Part shown: positions 1 to 12,338 of the stretch, one piece after another
How positions within the stretch are numbered: the first letter of the stretch is position 1
Layout: every line of letters starts with the position of its first letter
Assembly: GCA_946807835.1 (NCBI GenBank)
Contig: OX327700.1
Coordinates: forward strand, 24,030,001-24,094,000
DNA length: 64,000 bases
Direction of reading: 5' to 3'
Origin: Ailanthus altissimus
Lineage: Eukaryota > Streptophyta > Magnoliopsida > Sapindales > Simaroubaceae
Position numbers and translations under genes: made by a program
The notes under the pieces: model-generated
Database searches by the model: none
Told to the model about the DNA's origin: nothing
Seen by the model: only the letters and a program-made list of their open reading frames with translations

Positions 1-245
1 TTTCCTCTCACATTTATCTAAAATCCTATTCTTTCTTCACTTTGGCAACTTAGATGGTGGTGGCAATCAATGCCGGCAGTTGAGTGGCTGGAGGCTGAGT
101 GTTGGTAAAACGTGGTAAATTTGTGTTGTTGTAATTGGTAGATGTATTGAGTTTGTAAATAGTGCTTGTATATTGTTGACTTGTTGATGGAGGAAAACAA
201 TAGCTTGAAATCGCCAATGAGAAGCTTTTTCCACTGAAAATAAGC
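1..245. other. no recognisable gene, start of window
   Basis: I see no convincing coding region here. A 60-codon open frame on the minus strand (200-18) has a low-complexity His/Gln/Ser composition and no motif, so I read it as chance. Confidence 0.4.
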
Positions 246-545
246 TTAAGTTTGACCAGTATGAAAGGATTCAGTCGGCGTGAAAAGGCGTCTCATGCTT
301 GGGTTTCGGCTAGAGGGAGAAGCCTTTGCGCATGGGATTTGGCTAGTGCGAGAAGCCTTCCGTGGGTGGGAATCACTTGGGGCGATTCTCAGGTGTGATA
401 ATCTTCTTACACCTAAGAACTGCCCTAGGCATAAGAATCTTCTTGTGTTTGGGAAACGCTCTAGGCATGAGAATCTTCTCACGCTTGGGAATCACCTGCC
501 CAGGTGCGAGTGTCAGGCACTCTGCACGTGGACTGCGAGACCCTA
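246..545. repeat. GC-rich block of degenerate short repeats
   Basis: This 300-bp island is clearly richer in G+C than its surroundings. It is built from imperfect repeats of phrases such as 'catgagaatcttctcac' and 'cttgggaatcac', about 30-40 bases apart. Open frames exist on both strands (246-482 minus, 280-546 and 362-571 plus), but overlapping frames on both strands are expected from GC-rich repetitive DNA and I do not treat them as genes. Similar GC-rich blocks elsewhere in the window lie inside LTRs, so this may be the same kind of segment from an eroded LTR. Confidence 0.4.
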
Positions 546-559
546 ATTATTTAGAAATT

Positions 560-1890
560 AAATTTATTTAATTATTTTAAAAAATTGTTTATTATATAAT
601 TTTTAAGAGTTATAATTAAAAATTTATAATGATTAATTATAAATTTATTTGTTGCACTTAAGTGGTCTAATGATGAATGGTTTTCAGTGCATTTTTTTTA
701 TTAAAGCGGAGGTTTCAAGTTCGATTAATAAAATTAATCATTAATTTATTTGTTAATAATTGATTATGAATAAAGTTACTAATATTAATATTAATTGTTT
801 AATTTAATTTTTGAATATTTAATTATGTAATGATTAATTTAATATATTGATTTTATAATAATTTTATTTAATTAAATTAGTATTATTCTATAATTTATCA
901 TATTTTGTACTATTATTATTATTGTGCGTCATTTTATAATTTATAATTATACTTTGAAATTAATGTTTTTCGGAATAAAATAATTCCTAAGAAACTAAAA
1001 ATTCCAGTTGAGGATCATTTTTCTACAACAATATCATGTTATTCAAATATATGAACCATAGATATTATAAAATCAAAGTTGACTCAATGTCAAAGAAAAA
1101 TATTTAGGATCATTTGTATGAGTCCTTTTCTGTATATGCAAAGAATAAAATTTTAGAAATTTTGATCCACAATATATCATTTATTATTATTATTGGCACT
1201 GTAATTTTTATAGTGACACTATATTTATTAGAATTAACTTAATTCTACAATAAATAATTTTATATAATTATTGATAAATCACATTCTTATGAATTAAAAT
1301 ACCAACCCTTTGGTACTCAACATATCCCTATTGACTATTATTAGAACTTTCTCACTTTTCTCAAAATATACAAGAATTGACTCAGCCTTCAAATACCCAT
1401 AGAAGATTAAAAAGAAAAAAACAAAATATAAAAAAAATAATAATAATTTGGTTAATTGGTGTGATATGTTTATCAAGCCAAAAGCAAATTAGCACAATAA
1501 AAATATCAATTATGATAAATGAAGGTTCTTAATTTCTGTCTGCATGCTTAAAAAGAAAAAAAGTACTCTCAAATCTCACCGTCGACCAGTATTCGGTCGG
1601 AAGTTATATCACAAGACAAAATTTTATTGACCTTGACAAGTGATGAGATTCTTTTTTTCCTTTTATTGTAAACTAAACAACAATTCGGTGAACGAAAATT
1701 AATTTATCATTTTCGTTCCCCTAAATAAGATTTGCCAACAAAATATGTCGTTGGAAACATACATGGAATTTACAGGCAGCATTATTTATTAAACATTATT
1801 TTTTTAAATTTTATTTATTCGACATTTTTCTTCATAAAAAATTGTATATCCCAAAAGATCATTCTTATTATACACTTACATCTTCGTTAA
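560..1890. other. AT-rich non-coding DNA
   Basis: Very AT-rich sequence with short homopolymer and TTA/ATA runs. I found no gene, splice-site pattern or clear element end. Confidence 0.5.
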
Positions 1891-1899
1891 TCTCTTTTG

Positions 1900-2330
1900 A
1901 CACTGCAGGATGCTTAATACTTTGTTAACCCTCTAATACTAGTTCTTTGAGTACTAATATTACTTGCGGAGTACTTAATGCGACCACAAAGTCTGTTTGA
2001 TTCAAGATTAATTAAAAGGAAATACATGTGCGGAATATAAAGCAACACTTAAGAGAAAAATAGAACAAATGGGACACAACAAGATTCAACGTGGTTCGAT
2101 CTACGTCTACTAGCACTAGCTTAAGTATCTTTATGATCAGTCACTTATTAAGATACAAGAATTACCACAATATACAGTAAAGAATGAGTTATTAATCCTC
2201 CAGCTTTCCCTCTCTATTTCTCTCATAAGGTAAAAAGTTCTGCATTCTAGCTAAACCCTTCTATAAACTATCAGTTCGAACCCAATATGAACTTGAACTT
2301 CTCTATTTTTTTTAATCGGACATAAATAAA
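1900..2330 (-). repeat. Copia-type LTR remnant
   Basis: Read on the minus strand, the stretch near 2110-2080 has the phrase 'gtagatcgaaccacgttg'. This resembles the 'cgtgg-acgtagg...gaaccacgt' block in the transcribed part of the Copia LTRs elsewhere in this window (47640-47690, 28510-28560). No ends or target duplication could be set, so the borders are approximate. It is probably an old fragment or solo LTR. Confidence 0.4.
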
Positions 2331-5060
2331 GACTTCCAAAACTTCATCCTCCATAATAATACGATTTAACAACTTTTCAATTTTATCATTATTTTTATTA
2401 TGAAAAAATTTAACCACACAAGAATCTTTTAGTGAGCAAGAAACCTCGGCTAATTGAAAAACTTGAACGGAGTAGGAATACTTATTTAAACAGGTTTATT
2501 TTGCTAATAGAATTTCTAATCACTCTCCACAATATGTTCTCTTTTTGACATTAACAAAGGTCATTATTGTTCAATTTAACTAAACATTGTGGCAACTGTA
2601 GAGATCGTTAAAGAATTCGTAGAGTGGAAACTTGATGAACTCATACCAACCTTCAAATTTGTTGTTTTTATCAAATAAACAAAAAGATGAAGACGAAACT
2701 ACGTGAAACAGAAAGCAAACAGAATCGTTCTATGAATTCCTGTGGAAGTCAAATGAAGAGAGAGGACTCAAATAAATAAAGAAAATGTGCTCCCATGTGG
2801 AAGTGATATGGAAAAAAATAAAAAAGAGAGAAAAAGTTAACAGAAGCGACCATGTGGGCGTCTATTAGAAAGGAAAAAATATATATAAAGAAAAGTCAAA
2901 CCAGAAAGTTTCATACAGAATACATATATATGTGACTTCATATGAGAGTCACTTATAAAAATAAAAACAAAAATTTCGATATGACTTCAAGTGGGTCATA
3001 TAAAAATGAAATTAAAAAAGCAAAAAATGTATATATATATTTCAAAAATCAACAAACCCATAATTTCTTCCCATTTTCTTGCCATGAAAGAAAGCAATTC
3101 ATAGCATAAGATTTTTGTCATATTAAATTGTATCTTATATGTAAAATAAACCTCGGCCGTTGACAATTTTGAAAGCTTGCATCATTCGGCGGCAGATTCC
3201 AAATTAGCAGGGTATTTTAATGGCGGGATTCCAATAAATATAAATTGAAAAACCAAAAGAAAACCATTTTACCTCAGCTGGTCATAATCAACTTGGGGCC
3301 GGAGGCTTATCACGTCTTCGAAAAGATCATAATTTAGTCCTTGTTGTACGGCTTTTGAAATCAACAGCTGTACTTGCTTCGTTTTTGTTTAATGTTGATC
3401 TCACCAGCTCAACCTCGTTCGTCCATTTAATTTGTTGCTACTGCCATTAAAATACTTCAATACTTGTGTAGATTTAGGTATCGTCCCAGCACCGGCCAAA
3501 GAAGATTATTAAAGACTTGGTAAAACAAAAGTCTAGTGAAAATGGCATGAGAAATGGCATCATTGCAGTTAGTGGAGATACATGACAGAAGAAGCTTCAC
3601 GTTATTAGCCATCTTTCACGATTGGTTCTCAATCTTGAAAGTGAGATCGAGATAGAGACTTAAACAGACTTAGTTCTCAATTTAACAAAGAAATTTGAAA
3701 CTGCAAGAAAATCGAAGCATGGAACCTTAAACTAGCTAGATTCTAGAATCTAGGTAACACATCTATAATTCTAAAATTGATCTTACATAGTATATGAAAG
3801 TTACTAATTAGTGTCGTATTACTGTTGTATTATTATTTTTCTAGGAGATGAGGGAAGAATTTTATTATTGTATATTTAATCTAACCTAACCAAGCCTAAC
3901 CTAACCTTACTAATAGCCATTAAATAATAATAATAAAACTAGCCTATGTCCGAGTACAACCGTACAACTCGCGACAAAATTGACCTCACGGACATATCTT
4001 TACACGCTAGCCGTACGGTCTAATGACGTTATAGATAAGAAATTTCTTTTTTACGTTAAATTTGGACGAGTACCTACATCTGAGGTGAGAAGACGTTATA
4101 GCCCAACTATCTACTTTTTTTTAATAATTTTTTTTAAAAAAAATACTATGAAAACAAAGTATATAGAATCATTTTATTCAAAAGCAACCGATGCATGCGG
4201 ACACGAAATATCGAACATATGATCCTGATTATGCGGCTAAAGAGTAATTTACAAGGATAACCTCGTATTTGGTCTCTAAATTTCACCGAAAAATCATGAA
4301 GTTTTTTCAATTACAAATAATAAGAAATCATTTAAAAAAAGCGAGAACTTATTTTCTTAAATTATATTCACACAATAAATTCTCTCAAAATACAATTTAT
4401 TATTTCTTTTACGTTACTTTGAATCATTTGTCATTTTGTTTTAAAATCATAATAAATGTAATATCATTGAAATTAGTCATATATATTTTATATTATATTA
4501 TAGGGTTTCTAATATAAAATTAAACTAATTATCAAGACGCTATACTAACATCTCGACATAAAAATACATGAACCTATTGCTTTTTTAAAAAGAAAAAAAA
4601 ATACACAACCACATTATGAGATTATTTACCCGATGAAATCTTCTGCCCTTATTAAGAATAAAAACTTCTACTTTCATGCAAAAATAATAAAATAACCTTC
4701 ACGTAGGGGAATTAAAAATTACCCTTATGTAGAAGCTCTGTTTAAATCCGTTTGAGTTATCTTTCTAAATTCATTTAAGTTTTAATTTTAGCATTAGAAT
4801 GTTCTTAACAACTGTGAGGAATTTTGTTCTTGATCAGCATAAAGTGGAAAATGAGGAACGAAAAGTTAATCTTGGTATTTCATTACTGAAGTTAGTTCTA
4901 ATAACTTTGGAGCCTTCTTGCGTATCTCAATTCTAAAGTCACTTGTTATAGGATATATATATATATAATTCTAATAAACACACTTTTTGATCATGTAGCT
5001 TGCAGTCCAGAAACAATTCGACTGAAATATATAATGTTTTGTGTTTTTGCATTCATTTAT
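2331..5060. other. AT-rich intergenic DNA without recognisable gene
   Basis: No gene seen. The stretch 2740-3030 is purine-rich (GA/AAAG) and repeats phrases like 'tgacttca...' at short intervals. Around 3885-3915 'taacctaac' occurs a few times beside a TAA run. Two open frames on the plus strand (3980-4222, 4269-4517) have AT-driven composition and no motif. Confidence 0.4.
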
Positions 5061-5068
5061 TTGGCGGA

Positions 5069-5236
5069 AGTATATATAATTGTTTGTGATGATTCGGGAT
5101 TAGGGTTTTGTAAATGAGACAAACAACTAAATCTTTTTCATCTCGTTAAAATTTTACTAACCTAAAAAGACGGAAAAGACAAAAAAGAAAAAAAGTATAT
5201 ATATTTGCTTGTGATGATTCGGGATTAAGGTTTTGA
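5069..5236. repeat. direct duplication, 125-bp period
   Basis: A segment of about 42 bases (5069-5110), with the core 'gtgatgattcgggatta', recurs at 5194-5235 with few changes. The offset is 125 bases, so this is a local duplication. No function is suggested. Confidence 0.6.
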
Positions 5237-5239
5237 TAA

Positions 5240-5940
5240 TATTGTAGTCGAAGAAATTAAATGAATCAATGAATGCGAATCCATGGTGACGTAGCAAGAA
5301 TCAAAGTTGCAACTTGTCTAATTGAAAGATGAGGATTCACATTGTAAAATATTATTTTCACTTAAAACTGGCATGTGAGATTCTTAGGACTTTTTCTTCT
5401 TTCTCTTTTTTTTTTTTTTTTTTTCAATTTAAATTTCCACAACCACTTTCAAGTTAAAAAATATATTAAAAAAATTGTGGTCAGATGTTAAAGATAAGAT
5501 TGAATAATCGAGAAGGTGGTCTGAATAGCTTTTTAAAACAAATTATTTTAAAATTTATTATATTTTGATTCGTAGATAGATCTTGATCTCACTCGCATTT
5601 AATTTGGGCGTCAAAATCTTCGAGAACCAAGCTGTGGTCATTACGGAAAGCTAATAAAATTAACTTTTAGAATGTTAACGGTTAAGTAGGCAATGGCATT
5701 CAAAGTAAATAAAAATGATAGTAATAAAAAGAAATTTGAAAATATTTTTTTGTTGTTGAATTTTTTAAATAAAATTTTTAAAAATAGTTTCTTTTAAAAA
5801 ATATTAATAATTTAGTTGTCAATTAAAAAAAATTAAATTCTACATTATTTAGTTATGTTATAATTTGGTGATTCAAAATTAAAAATATATTTGATTTTAA
5901 GTTGAAAACTAAAGAGTTGAGATGAGATCAAAAATATGTT
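5240..5940. other. AT-rich spacer
   Basis: Contains a poly-T run at about 5409-5424 and no recognisable gene or element ends. Confidence 0.45.
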
Positions 5941-6600
5941 GGATAGACGAATAAGAGTAAAAAAACACAAACTGGATGTGAAGATGGACGTGAAAGCACA
6001 AGAGTGGACCTGATACGTCTGAACACTGCAACGATTGGATCTCAACGCCGCAGCACTAATTCTAATATGCTCAATATCGCAACATTAGCCATCAAACGCC
6101 GCAACATTAACTCATAACGCCATGACGTTGGCTATTCGAAAAAACTCTATTTTTAGGTAGAATTGTATCTTAAAATTGGTTTTGGACTCCTATAATGTGT
6201 GAACTATCATTTTAACTAAGTTTAAAATTTTTAGTATCGGTATTAATACTATATAAACTTTTAAAAACCTTTAGAATTCATTAAAAATAAAAAACATCAA
6301 CAAAAGAGAAAATAGAAAGATTAGGTTACACTTGAGTGCTTTGATTGTACAAGATAATTGAGTATAAATCCTTAAACTCATGGGTATTTAAGTATTCATT
6401 GTATTTCTTGTGAGAGATCTTTGTATAAAAAAATAATAATAAAAAAAGCCATGATCTTGAGCTTTACCCTAAACGTAGCAGTTATTGTCGAATCACGTAT
6501 ATTGTTTGTGTGCATTTTCTTTGGTGTGTGATTGTTTATCTTCATGATTGTTTAATTTTTGTTATTCTTGTTGCTTGTAAGTGAAACTTCTATAAGACAT
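5941..6600 (+). repeat. Copia-type LTR fragment
   Basis: In plus orientation it shows the order seen in other LTRs of this window. First comes a GC-rich block with repeated 'aacgccgcaac'-like phrases (about 5990-6125), then a TATA-like 'actatataaac' near 6250, then the degenerate 'aaacgtagc...gaatcacgta' block at 6470-6500. No matching second LTR, primer site or target duplication was found. I infer an eroded solo LTR or fragment. Confidence 0.45.
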
Positions 6601-7519
6601 TAAAAGTTTCTTAGAGTGTATATTAAAAATCTGTAAAGCGTTAAGAATTTCTTAGAGTGTATACTAAAAATCTCATAATAAGTTACATATTGTTAAAAGT
6701 ATTTATTTATCATTAAATTACTAAAAAATATAATTAATAAATTATTATATTTAGTACAAAAATTAAAAATAAAATAATAGTTACCGATGATAAATTTTTT
6801 TAATAAAAATATTGAGATGTAATGACTTTTAATAAAATAATAAAATATGTTATTTAAATAGTACTTATTTTTTTTTATTAAAGGTACATCATGAAATTAA
6901 AAAAATATTATTTGAGTATATGTAATGTTACATAAATATATAAAAAAAAGTTTTTAAAATTCTACTTTAAAAACTTAAATTTTAAGTTTTTTCAAGTAAA
7001 AATAATAATATTTTAATCACCAAACCTTCTTTGTGAGTTGTAATCCAACGTCACAAAAAAAAAATTTGATATTAAAAAACCTTTTTATCCATTAAGAAGC
7101 CCAACAAAATATGTACCGTGTATTTTAAAATTTATTTTTATAATTAAAAATAATAATCTGGTTCATTTAAAAGTATATCGTCTAACACATATTGAAGGGA
7201 TTCTAACTGAAATTGAACTTTGTCAATTTCGTAATTTTTTTTTTTACAAGGTATATTCTTTAACATGAACTCTCATTCGGCTTAAACTTGGCACCAAAAT
7301 TTTAAAAGAGAGCGTATGTTTTCGTTTAATGAGATCGGGTGCTTTATGTTAGTAGAAATATTCATGATAACATAGATTTAAATTTAATATCAAATATAAC
7401 ATTATCAAATACAATTACAGGTTTGCAATCTGAAAAGACTTTCTATAATATATATATATATTAATAAAAAATTATCAAAAAATAATTTAGAGAACAAGTC
7501 GAGTGCATAAGGTATGCGA
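6601..7519. other. AT-rich non-coding DNA
   Basis: Long A/T runs and a short TA microsatellite near 7448-7463. No gene recognised. Confidence 0.45.
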
Positions 7520-8040
7520 TGATTGAAAACGAATATGAAAGAAGGTGAAAGACGAAGAGGCGATACTCAGGTGTGGGTGTCGCAATGCCTAGAACAGAAC
7601 CTGAGCGTTGCAGTATCAAGTGACCAACGTTGCAGCGCCCAGCATGATGACAACTTTTTCATTTTGTTACAATTTGTTTATCTCCAACTTATTTTAGGAC
7701 TCTCTAACACAACTCCTACACGTTTAAAGTAAACCTAATATATCCTAAAATTTAAATAAATTTTTTTTATTGACTTGTAAATATATTTTAATAATAGCTT
7801 GAGAAATATTTGTGATTAAACATTTTTTATGATTTTTAGTTAGAGAAAATTCATATAATTCAAGAGAGAGTATTTTTTTATGAGTCTTGTTTTTAAAATG
7901 TATATTTTGTAAGTGTTTAGTAATTCAATAAGAAAAATGAATAATTTTAATCTGCCGTGAACGTAGGTAAATTATTAAATCACGTAAATTTCTGTGTATT
8001 CTTCTTTTATATTTTTTTTAGTTGCTTAATTACTTATTTT
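7520..8040 (+). repeat. second Copia-type LTR fragment
   Basis: It has a GC-rich stretch with 'acgttgcagcgcccagc' at about 7628-7644. After ~300 bases comes 'gccgtgaacgtaggtaaa' followed by 'aatcacgtaaatttctgtg' (7952-7997), the block typical of the transcribed half of plant Copia LTRs. It is related in layout to the fragment at 5.9-6.6 kb. Ends are not defined. A 69-codon open frame at 7523-7732 falls in the GC-rich part and is not a gene. Confidence 0.5.
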
Positions 8041-8086
8041 ATATTATTTATTTGGATTATATTACTTATTTATGTATTTTCACTTT

Positions 8087-8089
<3 letters not shown>

Positions 8090-8121
<32 letters not shown>
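8090..8121. repeat. (AT)n microsatellite
   Basis: Uninterrupted AT dinucleotide run of about 16 units. Confidence 0.95.
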
Positions 8122-8125
<4 letters not shown>

Positions 8126-8374
8126 ATAAAAAGTGGATAGAAAAATTTTTTTTAACGGAAATGTTTTACTAATAGATTTCTGTCACTAACATTTAGTTGA
8201 ACAACCAAGAAATGAAAAAAAACAATTCCTTAAAAAATGATTTTTTTCTTAATATTTGCTGTGCGATTATATTCCTAATTTTAAATTGCACAGTGTCCTT
8301 TGAATTGAAGATTGTCTTGAGATAAGGAAATAAATTCTCCTTAATTTGGGTTTATGATAGGGACAAATATCATA

Positions 8375-9345
8375 TTTTAAAGGGAAACAAAAATGCCTCT
8401 TAATGTTTCAAGTATTATTTACTTACCTCCTCTTGTTTTCTATTATTAAAAAAAACTTTTACTATTACAAAGATTTTATTTAATATTAACTATTTATTGT
8501 ACTTTTACTAATCTACTCTCACATTACTATTTTTCATAAATTATTAATATACTTTTTTTTTCAATGATACTAAAATAATTAAAATCATAACATATTTATA
8601 TTATTATAGAAGGATAAGCATTTTTGTTATGTTATTTTTATTTTATATTGTTGTATATTATATTTTTATTAATATTAACATTTTTAATGCATTAATATTT
8701 AATACTTTTTGAGAAAGAATAAATATCTTATAATTTTTTATTTTTTTAAAACACAATTACAAAATAATAATGAAAATAATATAAAACCATAATATATTTA
8801 TTGTTTCTTAAAAAAGTATTTAATACTATTGTCATTAAAAAAGTCATTAATGAAATTCAATATTTAAAAAAAACTAATTTATAAATAAATTAGTTTTTCA
8901 TACTTTTTGAGAAAGAATAAATATGTTATGATTTATAATTTTATTATTTTTAAGTAATTATGTTTTAAAAAAACAAAAACAAGCTATAAGATATTTATTA
9001 TTTTTAATGAGCATTAAATATTAATGAATTAAAAAATATTAATAAAAATATAATATACAAAACAAAAGAAAAAATAAAAATAAAATAATCAAAGTATTCA
9101 TCCTTCCATAATAATATAAATATGTTATGATTTTAATTATTTTAGTATTATTTAAAAAAAAATTACTTTAATAATTTATGAAAAATAATAATATGAGGAT
9201 AGATTAATAAAAGTGTAATAAATAATTAATGTTAAATAGAATCTTTGTAATAATAAATAATTTTTTTTGGATACTATGAAATATGAATAAGTAAGTGAGT
9301 AATACTTAAAGTACTGAGGGGGCAAGTTATAATTTCCTTATTTTA
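8375..9345. mobile_element. foldback element, copy 1
   Basis: Left and right parts are reverse complements of each other over well over 150 bases. The left arm reads 'caagtattatttacttac' near 8408 and 'attacaaagattttattta' near 8465. The right arm, read backwards, gives 'taagtattactcacttac' and 'attacaaagattctattta'. The interior carries further inverted pieces with 'gagaaagaataaatat'. There is no coding capacity. A second copy of the same family lies at 34185-35130. The class of transposase that moves it is not evident and I found no clear target duplication, so the outer limits are approximate. Confidence 0.7.
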
Positions 9346-9540
9346 AACTAAGTTTAACTTAAATAAATACAAACATGTAATGGTATTTGTTTTTTTGAAA
9401 GAACATGTGATGGTAATTAATTAAAAAATTGAAAAAAATAAAATTTAATTACTCTTATCTAATATAATTTATGGGTAAAAAAAATCTAGAAAAAAAAATT
9501 AAGCAACATCTGTTTTCAAATTAAAAAATTGAGTAAAAGT

Positions 9541-9800
9541 GGGGTATTAACATCATCACTCTCTAAAGATTGACATAAATTATATTTTAATAGTGACTTT
9601 GATTTTAATTATATCATTATTATTTTTATTTACTTAAAAAATAAAAATACCCTCATAATTTTATTATATAAATAATTAAAATATTTTTAAAACATGATAA
9701 TAGTTTTATCTTTTTCATTAAGTAAAAAAAGGTGAGGGTGGAATTAAAACCAAAACTACTGTGAAAATATAAATTATGACACCCTCAAACAGTGTAGACT
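9541..9800. mobile_element. MITE with ~40-bp inverted ends
   Basis: The left part 'gacataaattatatttt' (about 9573) is mirrored by the right part (about 9780, reverse complement 'gtcataatttatatttt'), and the match continues into 'gattttaatt' / 'ggttttaatt'. The outermost left bases 'ggggtattaaca' resemble the ends of the Mutator-like element at 10655. The size (~250 bp), AT content and lack of coding fit a MITE. I could not fix a target duplication. Confidence 0.55.
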
Positions 9801-9874
9801 AGTCAACGGCTGTGCCTCGATAGATGAGGAAGTTGAAAATGACAAACTTTTGGAACCATATTAGAATTAGAATA

Positions 9875-10616
9875 AGGATTATGATCATGAACACCCTTAA
9901 AGTAAAGCATAATTACATAAATACTTAAGAATTTTAAAAATCAACATTAATATTAAAAAATTTAGATAAATATCACTAACGACCTTTTGTTAAGATTCTT
10001 TTTGTTAAATTTAATGAGAGAAGGACATTAAAGTCATTTTTATGCCACTGATTTAAATTAATTTAAAATATATTCAGTCAAAATGACATATATCACAATA
10101 GAAAAGTGTCACGTAAAAAAATAATTATTATATATTAGTAATAAAATATAAAAAATATTAACAATAATTAAAATAATTTTAAAAACTAAAAATGAAAAAA
10201 AAATTAAAACAAAACTTGGCCGATCGGCCAAAATGGCCTCCAGTCCAGGTAGTCATTTTGACTACTTTGTTCATTGGCCGTTTGGCCACCTATTTCAGCG
10301 GCTAAAATGGTCGTTGGAATATTTTTTTAAAAAATTATTTTTTGTTTTATTATTATTTTTAATTTTTTTAAAGAATTTTAGTTATATTATTGTTATTTTT
10401 AATTTTCTAAATTTTTTTATTAAGTTAAAAATTTAAAATATATATTAAAAAGATAATTTAATCATTTTATGTACATCAACAGAGAATTTATTAACTTAAT
10501 AGTAGGATATTCCTACACATTTTATTAAACTTTTGATTATTAATATTAATTTTTTAAAAATTTTCAGATATTTTTATAATTATACTTTACTTTAAGAGTA
10601 TTTATAATAATATCCT
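9875..10616. mobile_element. non-autonomous TIR element with perfect 8-bp TSD
   Basis: The element is 742 bp and bounded by the identical 8-mer TTAGAATA at 9867-9874 and 10617-10624. Its ends are inverted repeats of roughly 90 bp: the left 'cttaaagtaaagcataatta' is matched on the right by the reverse complement 'cttaaagtaaagtataatta'. The interior includes a GC-richer patch (10215-10320) with repeated GGCC words and no transposase. An 8-bp duplication is typical of hAT elements, but the ends are not a classic hAT sequence, so the superfamily is an inference. The open frame at 10233-10436 is not a gene. Confidence 0.75.
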
Positions 10617-11124
10617 TTAGAATATAACAAAAACTAGATACATTGAATTTGAACCGGGTATTAACACTGTCACCCGCTGAGGTTTTCACAAATAACAGTT
10701 TTTTGGTGACTATCAAATTAATTACATTATGCTCACTCTTCCAACTCTCCGTTATCTTACGCTATTATTGACTGTTAAAGTAAAACTAAAATGACAAAAA
10801 AAACCTAGTTGTTGTCTTAAACTTACTGTAAGGCATTGATACACTGACCCATAAAAGTAGGGGTAGGTAAAATTTCCGTTCCCATCCCGAAATTTCGGAT
10901 TGAAATGAAAATAGATATTAATTTAGGATTTATTTGGGATAAAAAATATGTCCCAAATAGATTAATCGGATTCGAAAAATTTTTGAATTAAAAATAATTT
11001 ACTTGTGAAATATCAGTATCCATCCACAAGTAACTTCATTTTTTATTTATATTAATTATATTCACCATTTCACCAACAATTTCTTACAAGTATTAGGAAT
11101 TTTTTACAGCACGAGTCAATCAAT

Positions 11125-11915
11125 CTTGAACACCAATGGTTTATGGAGCCGTTCCTGATCCTCCGAACCCCGCTACATCTGCTGCTACAAAACTTCACGG
11201 CATCCTACTTTTTTTTTCATGTGACATATTTCTTTATGTTGCAGCGGCTTCTCAAATGCCATCTCAGAAGAGATGCATTTGACAATTTTGATTGAATTAA
11301 ACTTCATCTTATGCAAATTGTCTTCAAGGGAGCTTCTTTTTTTTTTTTTTATAAAGTTTTTTCTTCTTTTGAGAAGTGAGATGGATAGTTTTTGATACGC
11401 TTATTGAGTAGGAGATGAACAAAAGTGACTCAATTATTTATTTATTTATTTTTGGGGGTGGTATTTGATATGTAAATAGATTAGTGTTTTAGTGACGGAG
11501 ATATCTCTAAGATTAACTGAGTTCTATACTAGTGGAAATTAGAGTTATTTTTTTTGTTTAATATAATAAAATAAATTTTCAATTCACTTGTACGTGAAAA
11601 TTAATTAAAAAGAAAAAGAAAAAGAATTCACCAACTTCTGTCATTGGATTAATGTAATCTGTAAGAAAAGAGGACAACTATTCTCTACCTATCTGCAAGT
11701 AGTCTTCGTAAGCAACCCTTTCTCCATGATCATAATATATTAGAATTTTTTTAATTGAAAATTGATGATAAAATCAGATTTCGCATTAGCAAACAACCTG
11801 TACAATCAACTTCAATATCATTCATTTTCCAGACTTGGTCCCATCACGGCTCATACCCAACAGATGAAATTAGAGTAGCTGTGAGCTGGACCCAAAAAAA
11901 TTTATTGAAAGGATG
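11125..11915 (+). pseudogene. possible captured gene fragments inside the MULE
   Basis: At 11131-11205 the plus strand can be read as a short peptide ending PDPPNPATSAATKLHGIL. It is followed downstream by a good 3' splice site (tttatgttgcag, about 11244). A second exon-like piece follows 'attttccag' at about 11832 and reads TWSHHGSYPTDEIRVAVSW before stopping. Codon-like composition next to splice-site-like sequence, inside a Mutator-like element, suggests captured host exons. I do not recognise the source gene and the reading frames are broken, so this is tentative. Confidence 0.3.
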
Positions 11916-12108
11916 ACAAGTTTGAGATGTATGGCACTGAAGTTGTTGAAGGCAGTAAGAATCACTTTTCAAAGCCTGGTTACAATCTATTATCCATTTT
12001 TATTTACACATAAAATGGCAATCAACAATGAATAATATGACAGCAATGCAGTGGAAATTATGTAGCGGACAGTGACTAAAATATGAGATCATTTGGAGGG
12101 AAAAAAAA

Positions 12109-12338
12109 TTAAAAAATTCTCGATCTGACCTGTTCCTACCCGAGTTGGGTTGAGAATAATCTTAACTCAAAAAGTGTTTTGAAAGAGACACTTTTCAATC
12201 TCCCTAACGAATTTGAGAATAATTAAAAAAATTCTCGATCTGACCTGTTCCTACCCGAGTTGGGTTGAGAATAATCTCAACTCAAAAAGTGTTTTGAACG
12301 AGACACTTTTCAATCTCCCTAACGAATTTGAGAATAAT
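12109..12338. repeat. 115-bp tandem duplication
   Basis: Two head-to-tail copies of a 115-bp unit (about 12109-12223 and 12224-12338) differ at only about two positions (cttaactc/ctcaactc, gaaagag/gaacgag). A partial third start (about 12339-12355) follows. The near identity shows the duplication is much younger than the surrounding element. Confidence 0.85.

Noticed and set aside
246..571. Overlapping open frames on both strands (up to 88 codons)
   Set aside because: They lie in a short GC-rich repetitive block, overlap on both strands and show low-complexity composition with no motif.
3880..3925. 'taacctaac' words that look telomere-like
   Set aside because: The plant telomere unit is CCCTAAA. 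Here only a few irregular CTAACC words occur without a regular period.
5069..5236. LTR pair of a short element
   Set aside because: The duplicated segment is only ~42 bases with no TG/CA ends or target duplication. It is best seen as a local duplication.
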